The notes under the pieces are model-generated. The model ran no database searches, was not told where the DNA came from, and saw only the letters and a program-made list of their open reading frames with translations. From Candidatus Gerdarchaeota archaeon (GTDB taxonomy: Archaea; Asgardarchaeota; Heimdallarchaeia; JABLTI01): a DNA stretch of 5,907 bases. The position numbers were made by a program, and so were the translations under genes. Below are positions 1 through 5,907 of this stretch, piece after piece. Numbering within the stretch: position 1 is the stretch's first letter; each line of letters begins with the position of its first letter. The stretch is from assembly GCA_016839405.1 (NCBI GenBank), contig JAEOUJ010000236.1, positions 1 through 5,907 of the forward strand, given 5' to 3'.

Positions 1-1376
1 CCTATTTGTGAGTAATCAATTTTACCCATTTCTTTTATTGCTAAATCATATTCATAGTTTTCAGACATAAACAAATTCAATAATGTAATTTTATTTGAAC
101 CTCTTGATATAACGGTAAGAAGTGCTTGATTCATTGTAGGCCAATCATTTACAAAAGCAACTTGATACATATCAAAATTCAAAAAGGATTTTTCTAATTT
201 ATCTATTAAATTGCTAATTATTTTTCGATATGGATTACTAGCAGCATTTAATTTGATATCATCAATTGTCAATGATTGTTGTTCTTTGATTATTTTTCGG
301 TATTTTCGTTTTATTTTGTAGAATTCAAAAGGTTGTAAGAATTTTGATTTTTGAGTTACTCCTATCTCAGCATTTCTGTAGTAACGTCTAATTAATGGTA
401 ATGGATTGTAATCCTCTGATTCCCCTTTTGCTATAACAATTACAGCACCAAGTTCTTCATCAGTATCTATAGGTAAGTTTTCAGGCAAAGGTGAATCAAA
501 CTTTAATCGCATAATTCCACGAGTTGCCCACATATAACCAAATAAAATTGCTAATATGAATAAACCTACATTCCATAGAATTTGCCATGGTGTTAACCAG
601 AACCAGACATTTACTAAAATAGCTAAACCAATTACAAAAACTGCCATAAAAATTGTATTTGTTTGTTTTGATCTTATATTTGTAGTTAAGAAATAAACTG
701 TAATTGATCCTAAAGTATAACCTGCAAAACCACATACCAATAATGTACCAAGTATTGATAACATGGTATTAAAATTCCATTGAATGCCTGGAATAATTAC
801 TTGACCTTCAAAATATGCATCTTGATATAGAACGTTTTTGTTGTTTTCTACTGTAGCATACTCAGCTGTTGCATTTACAGATTCTGGATTAAATAATACA
901 TCAGCATCATTATTGAAAACATCACAATTCCAAACCAATTGGGTATCTTCAGTTTTTGTACTGTTTAAAATAGGAGTAGGTTGAATAGGCAATGCAGCAC
1001 CATTTGCATCTACTATTGTGTGAGTTATTATATCAGCAAAATTTTGGCCATTCAAACCACCAACTTTTATTTCTGTTTTATTTTGATAATTATTAATGCT
1101 ATTCCAAATGATTGTAACTGTATAAAGATGATATTTATCTATTAAATTAGGTATTGATTGAAAATTAAGTCTTAATTTAAGAGCTACTAAATCTAGGCTT
1201 ACAATATCAATTTCATTTTGAGAATTTGAAATGCTTTTCAATTTTCCTTCTTCATATCTTAAAACATCATTAGTACCATCTTGAAAATAATTATACCCCT
1301 GTATAAAATTGATTTGAGTTAAGAGTAAAGTGATGGTTATTAGTGATCCTATCACAAGAGCTTTTCTATATTGCAA
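1..1376 (-). CDS. Membrane-anchored surface protein with cytoplasmic ferrochelatase-like domain (3' end cut off by window)
   Basis: The frame is open from a stop at 1434-1436 to the left edge, giving 458 residues with the C-terminus missing. It has no in-frame ATG. I place the start at TTG 1376 because GAGGT lies 7 nt upstream and a signal peptide follows directly (MQYRKALVIGSLITITLLL, residues 1-19, cleavage perhaps near 27). Residues about 28-204 form an extracytoplasmic region with sequons at N99, N138 and N168. Helices lie at about 205-232, 241-262 and 264-284. The basic loop between the first two (IRSKQ) and the basic stretch after the third (RGIMRLK) put the C-terminus inside. From G310 the pattern follows the first half of ferrochelatase: a hydrophobic strand ending in AKG, an RRYYR stretch, KRKYRKI, NPYRKI at 381-386 (compare the family's GG.SPL), then a YQVAFVNDWP strand at 404-413, a helix, and a NKITLLNLFMS strand. 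The family's catalytic His and Glu would lie beyond the window, so chelatase activity cannot be judged. The domain call is by eye. The exodomain is unrecognised. Confidence 0.8.
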   Translation of the reverse strand, partial: MQYRKALVIGSLITITLLLTQINFIQGYNYFQDGTNDVLRYEEGKLKSISNSQNEIDIVSLDLVALKLRLNFQSIPNLIDKYHLYTVTIIWNSINNYQNKTEIKVGGLNGQNFADIITHTIVDANGAALPIQPTPILNSTKTEDTQLVWNCDVFNNDADVLFNPESVNATAEYATVENNKNVLYQDAYFEGQVIIPGIQWNFNTMLSILGTLLVCGFAGYTLGSITVYFLTTNIRSKQTNTIFMAVFVIGLAILVNVWFWLTPWQILWNVGLFILAILFGYMWATRGIMRLKFDSPLPENLPIDTDEELGAVIVIAKGESEDYNPLPLIRRYYRNAEIGVTQKSKFLQPFEFYKIKRKYRKIIKEQQSLTIDDIKLNAASNPYRKIISNLIDKLEKSFLNFDMYQVAFVNDWPTMNQALLTVISRGSNKITLLNLFMSENYEYDLAIKEMGKIDYSQI

Positions 1377-1383
1377 AATTAAA

Positions 1384-1388
1384 ACCTC
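1384..1388 (-). promoter_or_regulatory. Shine-Dalgarno site that fixes a TTG start
   Basis: GAGGT on the minus strand sits 7 nt before TTG 1376. There is no ATG or GTG in frame back to the stop at 1434-1436, so this site decides the start of the ferrochelatase-like membrane protein. The signal peptide that begins at the same codon supports the choice. Confidence 0.65.
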
Positions 1389-1454
1389 AGCTATTTTATG
1401 CTTAATCTTGTCGAAACCATTTTTTTCAAAATATTAACGTTTTGACTCACTTGA

Positions 1455-1463
1455 TAATATAAA
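1455..1463 (-). promoter_or_regulatory. Candidate archaeal TATA box for the ferrochelatase-like gene
   Basis: The 99-bp gap between the methyltransferase stop and the TTG start carries TTTATATTA on the minus strand. Transcription would begin about 25 nt downstream, near 1432-1435, giving a leader of about 55 nt that contains the Shine-Dalgarno site. The surrounding DNA is very AT-rich, so a chance match is possible. The rest of the gap shows nothing else I can name. Confidence 0.35.
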
Positions 1464-1475
1464 TAAAATGTAGAA

Positions 1476-2072
1476 TTAATCGATTTTTAATGTTACCTCT
1501 TCACCACGACCAACTGGTACTAATACACTTTGTGTTTTAGGATTAGACCGAACATGATTCAAATATTCTTTTAATTCCTCTGCATGGGAAATAACATTAT
1601 CAGCAACAATTAAACCATTGATTTTCACTTTTGGAAAAATTAAATCAAAATAATCAATATAATCTTCTTTTTCAGCATCCAAAAAAACGAAATCAAATTC
1701 TTTATCAAGCATTTTTATTGTTTCTTTTGCATTTCCTTCTATAATTAAAACAACATCAGTTAATCCAGCTCTCTTTATATTCTCTCTAGCAAGAGCTATT
1801 TTTCTAGGATCCAATTCTAGAGTTATGATTTGACCTTTATTTTCCTTTGCAGCTAAACCTAACCAAATAGTCGAATAACCATTTGATGTGCCAATTTCCA
1901 GAACATTCCTAGCTTGTGTTGCTTTAACCATGATATTCAAAAATAAACCTACATCAGGAGTGATATTTCTCATTCTTACTTTTTGGGGCAACCCTTTAGC
2001 TCGTTCATCAGCATCTATTTGTTCAAGTTCTTTTAATAATTTAATTACTTCTTCTTTCAAAATTTTCACCAA
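1476..2072 (-). CDS. SAM-dependent O-methyltransferase, catechol/caffeoyl-CoA type (class I)
   Basis: This 198-residue protein has a complete class I Rossmann methyltransferase core. Motif I is VLEIGTSNGYSTIWLG (residues 57-72). The acidic end of strand 2, which contacts the SAM ribose, is in ITLELD (E86/D88). DFVFLDAEKEDY (127-138) and VADNV (156-160) match the family's divalent-metal site, with candidate ligands D132, D158 and N159. Family members transfer a methyl group to a hydroxyl, usually of a catechol-like or CoA-linked substrate; the substrate here cannot be told. Length is normal for the short prokaryotic members. The start is TTG 2072 or the adjacent GTG 2069: the frame contains no ATG before an upstream stop, and no good Shine-Dalgarno motif sits at the right distance. 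The gene begins 16 bp after the VTT membrane protein on the same strand, so co-transcription and perhaps translational coupling are likely. Confidence 0.9.
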   Translation of the reverse strand: MVKILKEEVIKLLKELEQIDADERAKGLPQKVRMRNITPDVGLFLNIMVKATQARNVLEIGTSNGYSTIWLGLAAKENKGQIITLELDPRKIALARENIKRAGLTDVVLIIEGNAKETIKMLDKEFDFVFLDAEKEDYIDYFDLIFPKVKINGLIVADNVISHAEELKEYLNHVRSNPKTQSVLVPVGRGEEVTLKID

Positions 2073-2088
2073 GATTAGCGAGGTAAAA

Positions 2089-3642
2089 TCATTCCTTAAA
2101 ATTATTTGTGATAATGTTGTTTTCTAAAGCATTTTCCTTTGAAATTGTTAATTTGGTTACTTTTTCACCATGTTTTTCTAATTGTTCTAAATAATTAATT
2201 AGTTTGCTAAGAACTAATTCTCTAGAAAATTTTTTAATTAATTTAATTGCTTTTGCTTCATTTTCTCCTATACAATCAATTCTAATTCTGTCATTTTCTC
2301 TTTCAACTAGGTAATTAAAATTAAATTCCTTTTTAAATCTTGTATCTTTTAGCCAGATAGAGATTAATTCAGATTTTGATGGTAATTTTTTATTTTGTAA
2401 AATATCTTCATCAATATTATTCTCATTTGGGGATTTCATTTGCCATATATTATTATGAGTTATTGTAAATGGAAATCCAGAATTTTCATCTAATTTTACC
2501 TTATCATACCAAAAAATTTCAGTATGAACTGCAATTGGTTTATTTACAGCATAAGAGACTGACAAAAGACCAAAATAATTTAAATTCTTTTCCAAATCAA
2601 TTTCAGAATTGAAACTCATTTTTTTATCATATGTACTACATTGCCAAAAATGATCCTCTAATATAAAAGCAACAGAAGTACCTTTAGCTCCTTTTATTTT
2701 ATTTTCATCAAGTTTCTGAGTTTCAGATAAATCAAGTAATTTAATGATTTTTCTTTTATAAAAAATACTTGTAATTTTATTCCAAATTTCACTCCAATCA
2801 ATGAATAAAATAATACCAATTAAAATTATTGAAATAAACCAAACAAGAGCTGATTGCCATATTTTTGGATCAGGAACACTTATTTCACCATTTTCACTTG
2901 AGAGACCAAATAACCATAATAGTTTCTCACCAAAAGAAGTTTCAACAAATAATTTTGTAAATAGACCTGTAAAAGTTGTTAAGATAATTTTGCCAAGAAA
3001 ACACCAGATTAGTGTTTTCCATAAAGAATAACCTAACAATCCAATAAAAATAAGAACAGCATCATCTGGTAATGGAGTTGCAGCAAAAATAAAGATGATT
3101 AGAGGAGCAAGTCCTTTTTCAATCCATTTTTTAGCCTGATTAACTTGTTTTTCCATGCCTTCTTCTATTACTTGTTTAGATGCTTTACCAAATAACCAAG
3201 CTGAAGTTTCACCAATAGCTGCTCCAGCACCAGCAAATAAACCCATTATTATTATATGATAAAATTTCACATAATCTCTTGTTGCAATTGCTACCAAAGC
3301 AAATGTATATGGAACTGGAAAAATTACTGTAAAATTACCAAATATTGAGATTATAAAAACACCAATAAAAATACCCATTAAACCAATTTTATCTTCAAAC
3401 CAATCAATAATTCGACTTAAAATATCTCCAAGATTAGTGCCAAAAATAGCTAAAATAATGATTATTACAATAAATAAGAAAATAAAAATTAAAGAACCAA
3501 TTCTAGCTTTGTCTTTTGTTGCCCATTCCCAAATTTTTCTAAAAAAACCAATTTTTTTTGTTTGATTTTCTACAGGTATTTCTAGAGTTTTTTCCTTAGA
3601 AGAATAATCATCTTTTGGTTTTATATGAGAAATTTCAGGCAT
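2089..3642 (-). CDS. VTT/DedA-like (SNARE-associated) polytopic membrane protein with extra C-terminal cytoplasmic domain
   Basis: This is a 517-residue protein. Residues 1-46 are polar and basic. A first helix spans about 48-68. The VTT-like core follows at about 86-230: a proline-containing, possibly re-entrant segment with FPVPYTF (108-114), GLFAGAGAAIGETSAWLFGK (134-153, compare the family's G..aGa.lG....Y..G), and FAATPLPDDAVLIFIGLLGY (186-205, compare the P.P....aG signature). Another helix lies at about 263-282. VTT proteins include bacterial DedA and eukaryotic VMP1/TMEM41B, linked to lipid scrambling or flipping; the exact role here is unknown. Residues about 291-517 are soluble, probably cytoplasmic, rich in Lys, Glu and Asn, with alternating strands and a helix near 463-492; I recognise no family. 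Classic DedA proteins are about 200 residues, so this is a long fusion. The ATG start has AGAGAT 6 nt upstream. It is probably the first gene of a transcript that includes the O-methyltransferase. Confidence 0.8.
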   Translation of the reverse strand: MPEISHIKPKDDYSSKEKTLEIPVENQTKKIGFFRKIWEWATKDKARIGSLIFIFLFIVIIIILAIFGTNLGDILSRIIDWFEDKIGLMGIFIGVFIISIFGNFTVIFPVPYTFALVAIATRDYVKFYHIIIMGLFAGAGAAIGETSAWLFGKASKQVIEEGMEKQVNQAKKWIEKGLAPLIIFIFAATPLPDDAVLIFIGLLGYSLWKTLIWCFLGKIILTTFTGLFTKLFVETSFGEKLLWLFGLSSENGEISVPDPKIWQSALVWFISIILIGIILFIDWSEIWNKITSIFYKRKIIKLLDLSETQKLDENKIKGAKGTSVAFILEDHFWQCSTYDKKMSFNSEIDLEKNLNYFGLLSVSYAVNKPIAVHTEIFWYDKVKLDENSGFPFTITHNNIWQMKSPNENNIDEDILQNKKLPSKSELISIWLKDTRFKKEFNFNYLVERENDRIRIDCIGENEAKAIKLIKKFSRELVLSKLINYLEQLEKHGEKVTKLTISKENALENNIITNNFKE

Positions 3643-3648
3643 TTTATT

Positions 3649-3654
3649 ATCTCT
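3649..3654 (-). promoter_or_regulatory. Shine-Dalgarno-like site of the VTT gene
   Basis: AGAGAT on the minus strand lies 6 nt before ATG 3642. It is a partial match to the anti-SD sequence but is well placed, and it supports the chosen start. Confidence 0.45.
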
Positions 3655-3679
3655 AATAGTTTAATTTGCTTTTTAATGC

Positions 3680-3687
3680 TATTTATA
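3680..3687 (-). promoter_or_regulatory. Candidate TATA box of the VTT gene
   Basis: The minus strand reads TATAAATA, preceded by an A-rich stretch (AAGAAAATAA) that could serve as the BRE. A start about 25 nt downstream would fall near 3657, leaving a short leader of about 15 nt that just includes the Shine-Dalgarno-like site. This is the best archaeal-type promoter in the window. Confidence 0.5.
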
Positions 3688-3688
3688 T

Positions 3689-3703
3689 TATTTTCTTGTT
3701 AAA
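3689..3703. repeat. 15-bp direct repeat, copy 1 (divergent promoter region)
   Basis: TATTTTCTTGTTAAA occurs here and again, perfectly, at 3814-3828. This copy lies next to the VTT gene's TATA box on its upstream (BRE) side and overlaps the right arm of the inverted repeat by five bases. Its position suggests an operator or activator site; no regulator is identified. Confidence 0.45.
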
Positions 3704-3800
3704 CTATTAAAATAAGTATTTGCATTTAGAGATTCCTTTAATTTCCTACAATATTTTTTTCATAGATTTTGGTTGACTAGTATCTTGACACTAATGATAC

Positions 3801-3810
3801 ATTAATAAAG
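3801..3810 (+). promoter_or_regulatory. Weak candidate TATA element of the helical orphan gene
   Basis: ATTAATAAAG is the only TATA-like run at a sensible distance upstream of the plus-strand gene. A start near 3830 would give a leader of about 27 nt carrying the AGGAGG site. The match to the archaeal consensus is poor. Confidence 0.25.
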
Positions 3811-3813
3811 AAA

Positions 3814-3828
3814 TATTTTCTTGTTAAA
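3814..3828. repeat. 15-bp direct repeat, copy 2 (divergent promoter region)
   Basis: This is an exact second copy of TATTTTCTTGTTAAA (first copy 3689-3703), 125 bp away in the same orientation. It lies between the weak TATA element and the Shine-Dalgarno site of the plus-strand gene, at or just before the expected transcription start, where a bound protein would block initiation. Confidence 0.45.
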
Positions 3829-3838
3829 TGATAAGAAA

Positions 3839-3844
3839 AGGAGG
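3839..3844 (+). promoter_or_regulatory. Strong Shine-Dalgarno site that decides the start at ATG 3857
   Basis: AGGAGG lies 12 nt upstream of ATG 3857. The spacing is a little long but acceptable. The frame stays open upstream to a TTG at 3821, but that would place the AGGAGG inside the coding sequence with no ribosome site before it, so ATG 3857 is preferred. Confidence 0.7.
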
Positions 3845-3856
3845 ATATTAAATTCG

Positions 3857-5500
3857 ATGTCCAAAAACTCTAACTCTGTTGAAATATCTATTAGTGAAAA
3901 TTTCGCTGATTTGATAACAAGAGTTGATAAAATCCCTTTAGAAAAAAAGGTAGAGATAGCAGATAATCTTAATTGTTCTCAATCATTTGCTAGCATAATC
4001 TATTTACTTCATTCTGATTTAAATATTGATAGTTCATTAGTTTTGGATGATTTAAGGCTAGAAATAAATCGTTTAAAAGAAATAAAAAAAGAATTGCCTG
4101 AAATAGAAACATATCTTTACAAATTTGCAGTTGAAGAAGGAAAATGGATTGCTTTTCTTAGGGGTTCAATGGGAAATAATTTAGCATCTGATATTAAGAA
4201 TATCGAAATCCTATTTAATAAACTCGGGAAATCAAAAGGCTCAGATCTAATTACTCTAGCAACGCAATTAATGATGGAACGACAATTTATTGCAGCTAAT
4301 AAAATTATTCCAGTAATTGAAAAATGGTGTTCTGAACATACAGATGCAACTGATTTTGATGCAACAGTTAGAATTATTGCAAGCATAATTGGTGAGAAAG
4401 TCACCAAAGATATTGGTAAACAAATGGATAAAGCTAGAGAAGAACTTGTTAAACAAATTGATGTTCTTGGGGATATACTTTCTAACGCTGAAGAATCTAA
4501 TTGGATCATTAGAGCTTTAATTGAAGCTGAAATACTATATGAAGATCTAGGGCAACCATTAGAAGAAATAACATCGAAAGGATTAGCTGATATAGTCATT
4601 TGGTTGTTAGCTCAATCTTATGAGAAGAAAATTGGAGATTTTACATCTAAAGAGGAGATTGGTAGATTAATAATGCGATTCCAACTAGAATCAGCTTTAG
4701 GATTATCAACAGCATCTCCACAAATGAAATTGGAATACAATCTATTATCCTTAACGTATAAAGACGATTTAGCAAAGAAAAAATTAGCTGAAAAAATCAT
4801 TTTTGAAACTTGGAAAGAATCTCGTATATCAGAGCAACCAATAAATGTTGGACGAGAAATATTAGCTATGTTAATGGATTATAGCAATCTTTCAAGTGAA
4901 TTTCTCAGTAAATTACCAAGACATTTTGAATATGTTTCTACCCATTATCAACGAGATAAAATGAGATTGAATAGAGCATTGGATAGAATTAAACCTAAAG
5001 GAAATAAAGCCACTGAATTAGAAATGCAAGAAGCTGTTATTCTTGATTATTTAATCCAATTTGTAACAAATTATATTGTTGATAAATTAAAAGCACATCC
5101 AGATGACTTGAATTTCACAGAAGAGAAAACAGGATTAGATTTAAGCATAGCTGAAAAAGATATAATTGATATGTTAGATGCTTCACTAAGAAGAGGTATC
5201 AGAACACAAAATTTGAAGGATGCAAATAGAATTTTTGAAGCACAAGTTCAATCTTTATATCAAAGATTACTAAATGTTGTAGAGAACGAAATTACAGTGG
5301 GAGAGACTATGTTATATGGTCTTTTAAACTCACATAATTATAAAATTTCTAGAGAAAGTGCAAGAGAATTAGTATTAAATCATTTTAAACGAATGATGGT
5401 TTCACTTGATACATCTGGTAAGAAACGTATAGATTCTGCTGTTCAAATGGCAGTTGGTATAGAAATTGAGGAAAAAATTTTCAAAAGAGACATTAGATAA
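3857..5500 (+). CDS. Hypothetical all-helical soluble protein, family not recognised
   Basis: This is a 547-residue protein with no signal peptide, no membrane helix, only two cysteines (C40, C158) and no catalytic or nucleotide-binding motif I can identify. Heptad-like, Leu/Ile/Lys/Glu-rich segments run through almost the whole length, so a helical solenoid or bundle is likely. Examples are 62-90 (acidic and basic helix ending in ELPEIETYLYKF), 180-210 (KDIGKQMDKAREELVKQIDVLGD region), and 430-475. The C-terminal part (about 495-547) is basic and amphipathic (SRESARELVLNHFKRMM, then IEIEEKIFKRDIR). A scaffold or interaction role would fit, but that is inference only. Codon use matches the neighbours, so there is no sign of recent transfer. 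It is divergent from the VTT gene, shares a repeat-containing promoter region with it, and converges with the aminotransferase downstream. A two-partner helical complex or a DNA- or membrane-associated protein are alternatives I cannot separate. Confidence 0.9.
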   Translation: MSKNSNSVEISISENFADLITRVDKIPLEKKVEIADNLNCSQSFASIIYLLHSDLNIDSSLVLDDLRLEINRLKEIKKELPEIETYLYKFAVEEGKWIAFLRGSMGNNLASDIKNIEILFNKLGKSKGSDLITLATQLMMERQFIAANKIIPVIEKWCSEHTDATDFDATVRIIASIIGEKVTKDIGKQMDKAREELVKQIDVLGDILSNAEESNWIIRALIEAEILYEDLGQPLEEITSKGLADIVIWLLAQSYEKKIGDFTSKEEIGRLIMRFQLESALGLSTASPQMKLEYNLLSLTYKDDLAKKKLAEKIIFETWKESRISEQPINVGREILAMLMDYSNLSSEFLSKLPRHFEYVSTHYQRDKMRLNRALDRIKPKGNKATELEMQEAVILDYLIQFVTNYIVDKLKAHPDDLNFTEEKTGLDLSIAEKDIIDMLDASLRRGIRTQNLKDANRIFEAQVQSLYQRLLNVVENEITVGETMLYGLLNSHNYKISRESARELVLNHFKRMMVSLDTSGKKRIDSAVQMAVGIEIEEKIFKRDIR

Positions 5501-5517
5501 TTTAGTGAATTTTAATA
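5501..5517. other. 17-bp convergent gene junction, no clear terminator hairpin
   Basis: The stop codons of the helical orphan (plus) and the aminotransferase (minus) are only 17 bp apart. There is no stem-loop. On the plus strand the junction and the next bases are T-rich (for example ATTTTAATATTATTTTG), which could end archaeal transcription. For the minus-strand gene the nearest T run is six Ts at 5472-5477, inside the end of the convergent gene. The 3' ends of the two transcripts probably overlap. Confidence 0.4.
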
Positions 5518-5907
5518 TTATTTTGCTAAGAAATCATTAATTCGTTTTATTCCTTCCAAAATATCTGTTAAATCACTTGCTAAAGATAAACGAATATAGT
5601 TCTCTTCAACACCAAAGACTTTACCTGCGGTTATTGTTACTCCTGTTTCCTCTAATAATTTAATAGCTAGCTCATCTGAAGGATAATTACCTTCATATTT
5701 CATAAAAAGATAGAAAGCCCCTTCTGGTTTTTTACAGGTTAAGAAATCACATTGTTCTATTAATTCAATTGCTTTTTCTCTTCGTTTCTTATATTCATTA
5801 ACCATCATTTTTGTTGGTTCTTCTAAATCCAAAGCTTTTACTGCTGCATACTGTGTTGGAGTATTAACACAAGTACTAATATTTTGTTGAATTTTATTCA
5901 TAGCATC
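5518..5907 (-). CDS. Class I/II PLP-dependent aminotransferase, C-terminal fragment (5' end beyond window)
   Basis: The frame is open to the right edge, giving the last 129 residues. Enzymes of this family are about 380-400 residues, so about two thirds, including the PLP-binding lysine, are outside. The fragment shows the usual small-domain order of aspartate-aminotransferase-like enzymes. The KIQQ....C.N...QYAA.KAL helix (residues 5-26 of the fragment) follows the large domain. PEGAFY (61-66), TITAGKVFG (91-99) and YIRLSLA (104-110) follow, with R106 as the likely arginine that binds the substrate alpha-carboxylate. The reaction would be amino-group transfer between an amino acid and a 2-oxoacid such as 2-oxoglutarate. 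The amino-acid preference cannot be read from this part. The internal ATG at 5901 is not the start: the sequence before it (Asp-Ala) already fits the family. Confidence 0.92.
   Translation of the reverse strand, partial: DAMNKIQQNISTCVNTPTQYAAVKALDLEEPTKMMVNEYKKRREKAIELIEQCDFLTCKKPEGAFYLFMKYEGNYPSDELAIKLLEETGVTITAGKVFGVEENYIRLSLASDLTDILEGIKRINDFLAK

Larger units (their letters stand above)
3654..3709. repeat. 11-bp perfect inverted repeat flanking a TATA box
   Basis: TAATAGTTTAA at 3654-3664 and its exact reverse complement TTAAACTATTA at 3699-3709 are separated by 34 bp. The centre of symmetry (about 3681.5) falls on the candidate TATA box of the VTT gene at 3680-3687. The left arm lies at the predicted transcription start and overlaps the Shine-Dalgarno-like site by one base; the right arm lies just upstream of the TATA box. 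This could be a pair of half-sites for a dimeric regulator. A simple hairpin is less likely, given the long loop and position. Confidence 0.5.

Noticed and set aside
496..735. A 79-residue minus-strand reading frame rich in Tyr, Phe and Asn
   Set aside because: It lies entirely inside the ferrochelatase-like membrane protein on the same strand in another frame. It has no ribosome site of its own and a composition typical of an off-frame reading.
2075..2092. A five-codon mini-ORF (ATG ATT TTA CCT CGC TAA) overlapping the VTT stop codon
   Set aside because: It is preceded by an AAGGA-like run, but it is too short to judge and fits chance in this sequence. No leader-peptide features are visible.
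1888..2127. A 79-residue plus-strand reading frame
   Set aside because: It is antisense to the well-supported methyltransferase and to the end of the VTT gene; it has no motif and no promoter.
3780..3800. Short inverted repeat GTATC...GATAC upstream of the plus-strand gene
   Set aside because: Arms of only five bases are expected by chance in this composition.
3785..3813. TTGACA at 3785-3790 as a bacterial -35 element
   Set aside because: At 16-18 bp downstream the sequence reads around AAGAAA, not a TATAAT-like -10 box. The neighbouring genes show archaeal-type promoters instead.
3821..3856. Extension of the helical orphan by 12 codons to TTG 3821
   Set aside because: The AGGAGG site would then lie inside the coding sequence and no Shine-Dalgarno motif precedes the TTG; ATG 3857 fits better.
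4117..4599. A 160-residue minus-strand reading frame
   Set aside because: It is antisense to the helical orphan, Ser/Ile-rich and without any recognisable feature. Long antisense frames arise easily opposite AT-rich helical genes.

Overview
This is a low-GC window (about 30% G+C by eye) with tightly packed genes and no RNA genes, mobile elements or CRISPR arrays. It suggests an archaeon. Each promoter region carries a TATA-like box at archaeal spacing rather than a clear bacterial -35/-10 pair. There are Shine-Dalgarno motifs, non-ATG (TTG) starts, and a secreted domain with N-glycosylation sequons. An Asgard-type or another AT-rich archaeal lineage is possible, but no gene here is a firm phylogenetic marker, so the assignment is inference.

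Layout: (i) 1-1376, minus strand, is a long gene that runs off the left edge. It starts with TTG rather than ATG. It encodes a signal peptide, an extracytoplasmic domain, three membrane helices and a cytoplasmic domain that resembles the N-terminal half of ferrochelatase. (ii) 1476-2072, minus, is a SAM-dependent O-methyltransferase of the catechol/caffeoyl-CoA type. (iii) 2089-3642, minus, is a polytopic VTT/DedA-like (SNARE-associated) membrane protein with an extra cytoplasmic domain of about 225 residues that I do not recognise. (iv) 3643-3856 is a divergent promoter region with an 11-bp inverted repeat around a TATA box and a 15-bp direct repeat shared by both promoters. (v) 3857-5500, plus, is a 547-residue, apparently all-helical soluble protein of unknown function. 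(vi) 5518-5907, minus, is the C-terminal third of a class I PLP aminotransferase that runs off the right edge and converges on the previous gene with a 17-bp gap.

How the genes relate: the VTT protein and the methyltransferase are probably one transcript (16-bp gap). The ferrochelatase-like gene lies 99 bp further on with its own promoter candidate, so it may be separate or read through. The helical orphan is the only plus-strand gene. It is divergent from the VTT gene and may share regulation with it through the repeats. The aminotransferase looks like an unrelated metabolic neighbour. The most unusual items are the membrane-anchored ferrochelatase-like fusion, the VTT protein's novel C-terminal domain, and the repeat architecture of the divergent promoter.
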